64,000 bases of DNA from Methylorubrum populi (lineage in GTDB: Bacteria; Pseudomonadota; Alphaproteobacteria; Rhizobiales; Beijerinckiaceae), in the NCBI GenBank assembly GCA_036946625.1, contig JAQIIU010000002.1:62001-126000 (forward strand), in the 5' to 3' direction. The position numbers were made by a program, and so were the translations under genes. Under the pieces are notes generated by a model. It was not told the DNA's origin, made no database searches, and saw only the letters and a list, made by a program, of their open reading frames with translations. Below are positions 59,618-64,000 of this stretch, in pieces (the first letter of the stretch is position 1; the number at the start of each line of letters is the position of its first letter).

Positions 59618-60541
59618 ATGTTCATGCGCGTCGACAAGTTGCAGGCCGAGCTTCCCGCCCCCAAGCGCAGGGATCCGAATGCGGCCGCCGCGCTGCAGGA
59701 ATTGCTGGGCGGCAAGTACGGCGAGATGTCCACGCTCGGAAACTACATGTTCCAGAGCTTCAACTTCCGCAGCAAGGAGAAGCTCAAGCCGTTCTACGGC
59801 CTCGTCTCCAGCATCACGGCGGAGGAACTCGGCCACGTGGAGCTCGTGAGCAACGGCGTGGCCATGCTCAACAACGGGCCCGACGACGACGGCGACGAGA
59901 CGGATGGCGGCGACATCTCGGGCGCGCCCTTCGAGGACATGAAGGACGTGCGGCTCGCTGCGGCCTTCCTCTCGAACGGCGGCGGCGCGGCGCCGATCAA
60001 CAGCAACGGCGCCTCTTGGAACAACGACTTCGTCACCTCCACCGGCAACGTCGTCGTCGACCTGCTGCACAACTTCCACCTCGAATGCGGCGCGCGGCTG
60101 CACAAGCTGCGGGTCTACGAGACCCTGTCCGACCCGACGGGCCGCGAGGTCTGCGGCTACCTGCTGGTGCGCGGCTCGGTCCACGCCCACGCCTACGCGC
60201 TGGCGCTCAAGCAGATCACCGGCGTCGATCTCGACAAGTTTTTGCCGACGCCGAACATCAACCTCGACAGGATCCCCGAGTGCCAGAAGTACCTCCAGGA
60301 GGGCTCGCACCGCCGGCTCTACACCTGGAGCCCGAACGACTATCGCGAGATCGCCGGGATCTGGGGCCATGGCGAGACGGCGCTGCCGGGCGATCCGCCG
60401 GGCGAGCTCGAGGTGGTGGACGGCATGCCGGACGGCGGCAAGATCCACCAGCTCACCGGCGTGCCTTCCGCCTTCTCGCCGGACTACGCGCCGGAGGAGA
60501 TGTTCGAGATCGCGCAGAAGCTGACGAAGAAGGCCCGCTGA
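59618..60541 (+). CDS. Manganese catalase
   Basis: This 307-residue non-heme catalase decomposes H2O2 with a di-manganese centre in a four-helix bundle. KYGEMSTLGNYMFQSFNFRS and EELGHVELVSNGVAML supply Glu/His ligands of the first half; ECGARLHKLRVYE and GSVHAHAYALAL supply the second. FEIAQKLTKKAR ends the protein. ATG 59618 follows GAGAGGA. It is probably a stress-induced backup to heme catalase. Confidence 0.93.
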   Translation: MFMRVDKLQAELPAPKRRDPNAAAALQELLGGKYGEMSTLGNYMFQSFNFRSKEKLKPFYGLVSSITAEELGHVELVSNGVAMLNNGPDDDGDETDGGDISGAPFEDMKDVRLAAAFLSNGGGAAPINSNGASWNNDFVTSTGNVVVDLLHNFHLECGARLHKLRVYETLSDPTGREVCGYLLVRGSVHAHAYALALKQITGVDLDKFLPTPNINLDRIPECQKYLQEGSHRRLYTWSPNDYREIAGIWGHGETALPGDPPGELEVVDGMPDGGKIHQLTGVPSAFSPDYAPEEMFEIAQKLTKKAR

Positions 60542-60596
60542 GGCGGCCTTCGGCGGCCGGCGACGAAGACCGCCGGCCGTCAATTCGGGCGGGGCA

Positions 60597-60896
60597 TCAG
60601 CCCGCGAGATCGTCCAGGGAAACCCCCAGAGCCGCGGCAAGCTTGCCGTAGGTTTCCACGGTGCCTTCCCGCGTTCCCGTCTCGATCTGCGACAGGTAAG
60701 CCTGTGCGAGTCCTGCCCGCTTCGCGAGCGCGGCCCCGCTCAGGCCGCGGTGCTCGCGCCAGACACGGACACGGTTCTCGCCGGAGACGAGACGCTCTAC
60801 GACGGAAGCCGGGATCAGTTCCTCCTCGCTCGCAGCGAGCTTGCGCCGGAACTCCGCCACGGCGGTCCGGTCGGCATCGGCCTTCACGCGCAGCAT
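60597..60896 (-). CDS. XRE family helix-turn-helix regulator
   Basis: This 99-residue protein has a C-terminal XRE/Cro helix-turn-helix (LSGAALAKRAGLAQAYLSQI, ETGTREGTVETYGKLAAALG). The N-terminal 40 residues (FRRKLAASEEELIPASVVER) are like those of antitoxin-type XRE proteins. No toxin gene adjoins it, so it may be an orphan antitoxin or an ordinary repressor. It lies 11 bp from the squalene/phytoene synthase gene on the same strand. Confidence 0.85.
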   Translation of the reverse strand: MLRVKADADRTAVAEFRRKLAASEEELIPASVVERLVSGENRVRVWREHRGLSGAALAKRAGLAQAYLSQIETGTREGTVETYGKLAAALGVSLDDLAG

Positions 60897-60907
60897 CGCT
60901 TTCCCCT

Positions 60908-61804
60908 TCACCGTCCCGTGCGCGCCGCCCGCCACAGCCGCCACAGGCGGCGCCAGCGGGGGATCTCGATCAGGCTGTTGAGCGGATCGTAGCCGGAGCG
61001 CTCCATCGCCGCGAGAGAGGGCTCGACCAGGGCGACCGGCAGGAAGGCGGGCCGGGCGGCGGGGGCGATCGTGGTGCGGGCCGCCTCGTAGGCGGCGAGA
61101 TGGCGCCGGGCCAGCGCCCGCAACTCGGCGCAGGTGCGCACGAGACCGGGTCCGCCGCGGCCGGAGACGATGTCCTCGCGGGTCACGCCGTTCTGGCGCA
61201 GCAGGTCGCCGGGCAGGTAGACCTGCCCCTGCCGCGCGTGCCAGGGCAGCGCCCGCAGGAGGCCGGTGATGCCGTAGGCCACGCCCGCATGGCCGGCGGC
61301 GGCCGCCCCGCCCGGCTCGGCCCCGTCGGCGAGCGCCAGGCCGGCGAGGCGGATCAGAGCGGAGGCGGTCTCGCCGCAATAGCCCTCCAGATCGTTCACC
61401 CGCGGCATCGGATCGTCGTAGAGGTCGAAGACGCGGGCATCGATCAGGTCGACGAAGGGCTGGCGCCCGAGGCGGCGGGCGACGATCGCGTCCTCCAGGG
61501 CCGCGGCGACGGGGTTGGCCCGCACGTCGCCCCGCGCCTCGCCCTGGAGCGCGTCGCGCCACCATTGCAGGCGGATCTCCCCTGCCATCGGATTGCCGGC
61601 CGCCTCGCGGACCCGGGCGACGGTGAGGTTGAAGGCGGAGAGCGCGAACAGGTGCGGACGGACGGCGGCGGGCGCGAACAGGGTGGCGAAGTAGCGGTCC
61701 GGGTCGCCCTCGCGCACCAGCTCCTCGCAGTGCCGGAAGGCGAAGGCGAGCCCGCCGTCGCCGGCCTCCGGGTTCGTCTCGGTTCTGGTGTCGGGGCGCG
61801 TCAT
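60908..61804 (-). CDS. Squalene/phytoene synthase family protein
   Basis: This 298-residue protein belongs to the trans-isoprenyl head-to-head synthase family. RLQWWRDAL and the Asp-rich LIDARVFDLYDDP replace the classic DxxxD motifs in part; the second aspartate-rich segment expected near residue 200 appears as GQVYLPGDLLRQNGVTREDI. Partial loss of canonical Asp residues suggests either a specialised synthase or the NDUFAF6-like subgroup seen next to secDF in alphaproteobacteria. It lies in the secDF-Mth938 block. Confidence 0.82.
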   Translation of the reverse strand: MTRPDTRTETNPEAGDGGLAFAFRHCEELVREGDPDRYFATLFAPAAVRPHLFALSAFNLTVARVREAAGNPMAGEIRLQWWRDALQGEARGDVRANPVAAALEDAIVARRLGRQPFVDLIDARVFDLYDDPMPRVNDLEGYCGETASALIRLAGLALADGAEPGGAAAAGHAGVAYGITGLLRALPWHARQGQVYLPGDLLRQNGVTREDIVSGRGGPGLVRTCAELRALARRHLAAYEAARTTIAPAARPAFLPVALVEPSLAAMERSGYDPLNSLIEIPRWRRLWRLWRAARTGR

Positions 61805-61831
61805 GGAGCGGGGCTCATGCGGCGTTCAAGG

Positions 61832-62230
61832 TCAGGGGACGGCGATCAGCGCGGCGGCGACCTTGCGGTTCTCGGCCATCAGGATGTTGTAGGTCCGCAC
61901 CGCCGCCCCCGTCTGCATGGCGTCGACGCCGATGCCCGCGGCCTTGAGGCGCTGGCGTAAGGGATCGGGCAGGAACACGATGTCGGCGCCGGTGCCGATG
62001 AGGAGCAGTTCGATCCCCCCGGCCTCGGCGAGCACCGGCGCGAGGCTGCGCCCGTCGATGTCGGCGGGCGCGGCGACGCCCCAGGCGCTCACGCCGGAGG
62101 GCAGCAGCAGGATCGAGCCGCGGTGGGACATCTGCCCGAAGCGGAAGCCGCCGTTGCCGTAGGCGTCGATGCCGTGGCGCCCGGGCAGGAAGCCGTCGTG
62201 GATCCGTCCGGGATGACGCCCTTCGCTCAA
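61832..62230 (-). CDS. Mth938-like domain protein
   Basis: This 132-residue protein contains FGQMSHRGSILLLPSGVSAW, GIELLLIGTGADIVFLPDPL and GIGVDAMQTGAAVRTYNILM, the Mth938/NDUFAF3-like fold. Its role in bacteria is unclear. TTG 62228-62230 is the start, with GGGGAGG 7 bp upstream. It sits between secF and the squalene/phytoene synthase gene on the same strand, a standard alphaproteobacterial arrangement. Confidence 0.9.
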   Translation of the reverse strand: MSEGRHPGRIHDGFLPGRHGIDAYGNGGFRFGQMSHRGSILLLPSGVSAWGVAAPADIDGRSLAPVLAEAGGIELLLIGTGADIVFLPDPLRQRLKAAGIGVDAMQTGAAVRTYNILMAENRKVAAALIAVP

Positions 62231-62369
62231 GCCGCGCCTCCCCTGGGCCGCATCCTCACGGGGTCGCCCCCGCTCCGGACGATGTTGGCCTTTCGAGCGG
62301 CACTCTCAACCGCCGCGGCCGTGGAAACAGCCCGGGATCGACGACTCACGTCCCGCCGCACGCCGCGCC

Positions 62370-63314
62370 TTACTCGGCCGCCTGGGGCAGTCCGGCCTCG
62401 CGCCGGGCCGGCTTCGCCCCCGACAGGCGCAGGCCGATATAGATCAGCGCGGGCGTCGAGACGAAGATCGCCGAATAGGTGCAGATCACCACGCCGCAGA
62501 GCATCACCACGGCGAAGCCCTTGATCGCCTCGCCGCCGAACAGCACCAGCGCGACGAGCGACAGGGCGGTGGAGAGCGAGGTCATCACCGTGCGCGACAT
62601 GGTGGAGTTGATCGAGAGGTTCAGGAGCTCCACCACGGGGATGGTCTTGTAGCGGCGCATCAGTTCGCGGGTGCGGTCGAACACCACCACGGTCTCGTTG
62701 AGCGAGTAGCCGACGATGGTGAGGATCGCGGCGATCGAGGTCATGTTGAACTCGATGCGGGTGACGATGAAGATGCCGACCGTCAGCACGATGTCGTGCA
62801 GGGTGCCGACGATGGCGCCGAGCGCCAGCTCCCGCTCGAAGCGGAACCACAGGTAGAGCAGCACCGCCAGCACCGAGAGCACGACGCCGATCGTGCCGGA
62901 CTGCACCAGCTCGCCCGAGACGCGCGGGCCCACCGTCTCGGTGCGGCGGAAATCGTAGCCCGCGTCGAAGGCGGCGTGCGCCTTCTGCATCACCGCGGTC
63001 TGGCCCTGCTCGCCGGCCTGGAGCGGGAAGCGCACCAGCACCTGCCCCTCGCCGCCGAGTTCCTGCACCTCGGTCTCGCCGAAGCCGAAGCCGTTGGCGG
63101 TGTGCCGGATCTCGGCGAGGTCCGCCGTCCGGCCGGGCTTGGCCTGGAGTTCGACCAGGGTGCCGCCCTTGAAGTCGATGCCGAAATTGAGCCCGACCGT
63201 GACGAACAGCACCACGGTCACCACCGACATCACCGCCGAGAGCGGGAAGGTGACGCGCCGGAACCGCATGAAGTCGAAATGCGATTCGTCGGGCCAGAGG
63301 CGGAGCAGGCGCAT
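62370..63314 (-). CDS. secF: Protein translocase subunit SecF
   Basis: This 314-residue inner-membrane subunit works with SecD to use the proton gradient in late steps of protein export. NFGIDFKGGTLVELQ is the SecD/F motif in the first periplasmic region. Six helices follow, with GYSLNETVVVFDRTRELMRR and FVLFGGEAIKGFAVVM-like TM segments. SecD lies just upstream (104 bp gap). ATG 63314; a longer frame to 63458 was rejected. Confidence 0.96.
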   Translation of the reverse strand: MRLLRLWPDESHFDFMRFRRVTFPLSAVMSVVTVVLFVTVGLNFGIDFKGGTLVELQAKPGRTADLAEIRHTANGFGFGETEVQELGGEGQVLVRFPLQAGEQGQTAVMQKAHAAFDAGYDFRRTETVGPRVSGELVQSGTIGVVLSVLAVLLYLWFRFERELALGAIVGTLHDIVLTVGIFIVTRIEFNMTSIAAILTIVGYSLNETVVVFDRTRELMRRYKTIPVVELLNLSINSTMSRTVMTSLSTALSLVALVLFGGEAIKGFAVVMLCGVVICTYSAIFVSTPALIYIGLRLSGAKPARREAGLPQAAE

Positions 63315-63418
63315 GGTCGGTCTCAGGTCATGGAGGCCGGCGCGCGGGGCCCGAGCCTTGCAAAGCGATGGTGCGGCCCGCCCATGCGGGTCGCCGCAGT
63401 CCCCCGGACGGGGTTCGT

Positions 63419-64000
63419 TCAGAACGGCAGGGCCTTGGGCCGGAACCACGTGTACCACACCGCGATCATCATGCGCGTCAGCGTCACCGCCGTGATCACC
63501 GTGGTGAGGATGCCGAGGATGAACACCACGGCGAAGCCCTTCACCGGGCCCGAGCCCATGAAGAACAGGAGCAGGGCGGCGATCGCCATGGTCGAGTTCG
63601 AGTCGATGATGGTGGCGAACGCCCGGTCGAAGCCGGCCTGGAGCGCCGAGACCAGGGAGCGGCCGGATCGGGCTTCCTCGCGCATGCGCTCGTAGATCAG
63701 CACGTTGGAATCGACCGCGGTGCCGATGGTGAGCACGATGCCGGCGATGCCGGGCAGGGTCATGGTCGCCTCCAGCACCGACATCAGGCCGAGGATCAGG
63801 CCGACATGCACGATGAGGGCGATGTTGGCGATGAAGCCGAAGGTGCCGTAGGTCGCGAACATGAAGGCGATGACGAGGGCGCCGGCCACCAGCGTCGCCA
63901 GCTTGCCGGCCTCGATCGAGTCGCGTCCGAGGCCGGGGCCGACCACGCGGCGCTCGACCACGGTGAGCTTGGCCGGCAACGCGCCCGCCCGCAGCAGCAC
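63419..64000 (-). CDS. secD: Protein translocase subunit SecD (3' part; 5' end outside window)
   Basis: The C-terminal 193 residues of SecD are present: VERRVVGPGLGRDSIEAGK, then membrane helices with the motif GTAVDSNVLIYERMREEAR and ATIIDSNSTMAIAALLLFFM. The fragment ends GFAVVFILGILTTVITAVTL and the TRMM tail. It belongs to the secDF operon. The start lies beyond the right edge. Confidence 0.96.
   Translation of the reverse strand: MLLRAGALPAKLTVVERRVVGPGLGRDSIEAGKLATLVAGALVIAFMFATYGTFGFIANIALIVHVGLILGLMSVLEATMTLPGIAGIVLTIGTAVDSNVLIYERMREEARSGRSLVSALQAGFDRAFATIIDSNSTMAIAALLLFFMGSGPVKGFAVVFILGILTTVITAVTLTRMMIAVWYTWFRPKALPF

Noticed and set aside
60597..60896. Complete toxin-antitoxin module around the XRE gene
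   Set aside because: No small toxin-like gene adjoins it; the neighbours are a manganese catalase and a squalene/phytoene synthase.

Overview
The window reads as chromosomal DNA of a high-GC alphaproteobacterium, most likely a rhizobial-order methylotroph (Methylobacterium/Methylorubrum-like). The pointers are GC-rich third codon positions almost throughout, a secD-secF-Mth938-squalene/phytoene synthase block, an alphaproteobacterial sdhCDAB set, many GTG/TTG starts, and dense families of palindromic intergenic repeats. The genus is an inference from gene content, not a database result.

Layout. 1-1.9 kb: YeeE/YedE sulfur-transport pair divergent from a 1-Cys peroxiredoxin and an ArsR repressor, with a dyad operator between them. 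2.0-2.4 kb: tRNA-Leu(CAA) and tRNA-Gly(GCC). 2.5-12.3 kb: housekeeping and catabolic genes (Nudix, FAH-family, FAD-linked 2-hydroxyacid dehydrogenase, M29 aminopeptidase, GST, orphan modC, pdxA-rsmA) plus a frameshifted DUF2218 gene. 12.6-16.2 kb: corA and an operon of two SDRs with an enoyl-CoA hydratase. 16.5-19.8 kb: accessory zone with a broken YdcZ transporter gene and a conspicuously AT-rich island carrying one gene, a compact AAA ATPase fused to a TOPRIM-like DUF4435 domain, reminiscent of the PARIS (AriA-AriB) anti-phage system. 19.8-23.5 kb: kdsD, an outer-membrane barrel and a protease-inhibitor-like lipoprotein. 23.7-28.5 kb: sdhCDAB, in which a DUF433/DUF5615 toxin-antitoxin pair and a secreted protein sit between sdhA and sdhB. 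28.6-33.6 kb: a DASS transporter with divergent LysR, then mntH/mntR with a MntR-like box. 34.6-38.9 kb: tRNA(CAT), DUF3597, a NitT/TauT-type ABC transporter and TerB. 39-46 kb: porin-like barrel, prfC, a decayed integrase beside tRNA-Leu(GAG), fliN-like, lipB and a glycosyltransferase. 46-53 kb: hybrid histidine kinase, pentapeptide-repeat membrane protein, stand-alone receiver and an AI-2E exporter family fusion. 53-57 kb: a frameshifted MocR-type regulator divergent from an EamA exporter, a LuxR regulator remnant split by a repeat, GNAT and DUF983. 57.5-64 kb: lactate permease, manganese catalase, XRE regulator, squalene/phytoene synthase, Mth938, secF and the 3' part of secD.

Two things stand out. 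First, the single-gene, low-GC ATPase-TOPRIM island is a good candidate stand-alone defence gene. Second, four copies of a 164-167 bp palindromic element are each flanked by a 3-bp direct repeat (TGA or TCA). In one copy, removing the element plus one flank restores an in-frame LuxR-type coding sequence, so it behaves like a non-autonomous mobile element (MITE). Several other genes are broken (DUF2218, YdcZ, MocR, DUF892, integrase), consistent with ongoing erosion of accessory functions.
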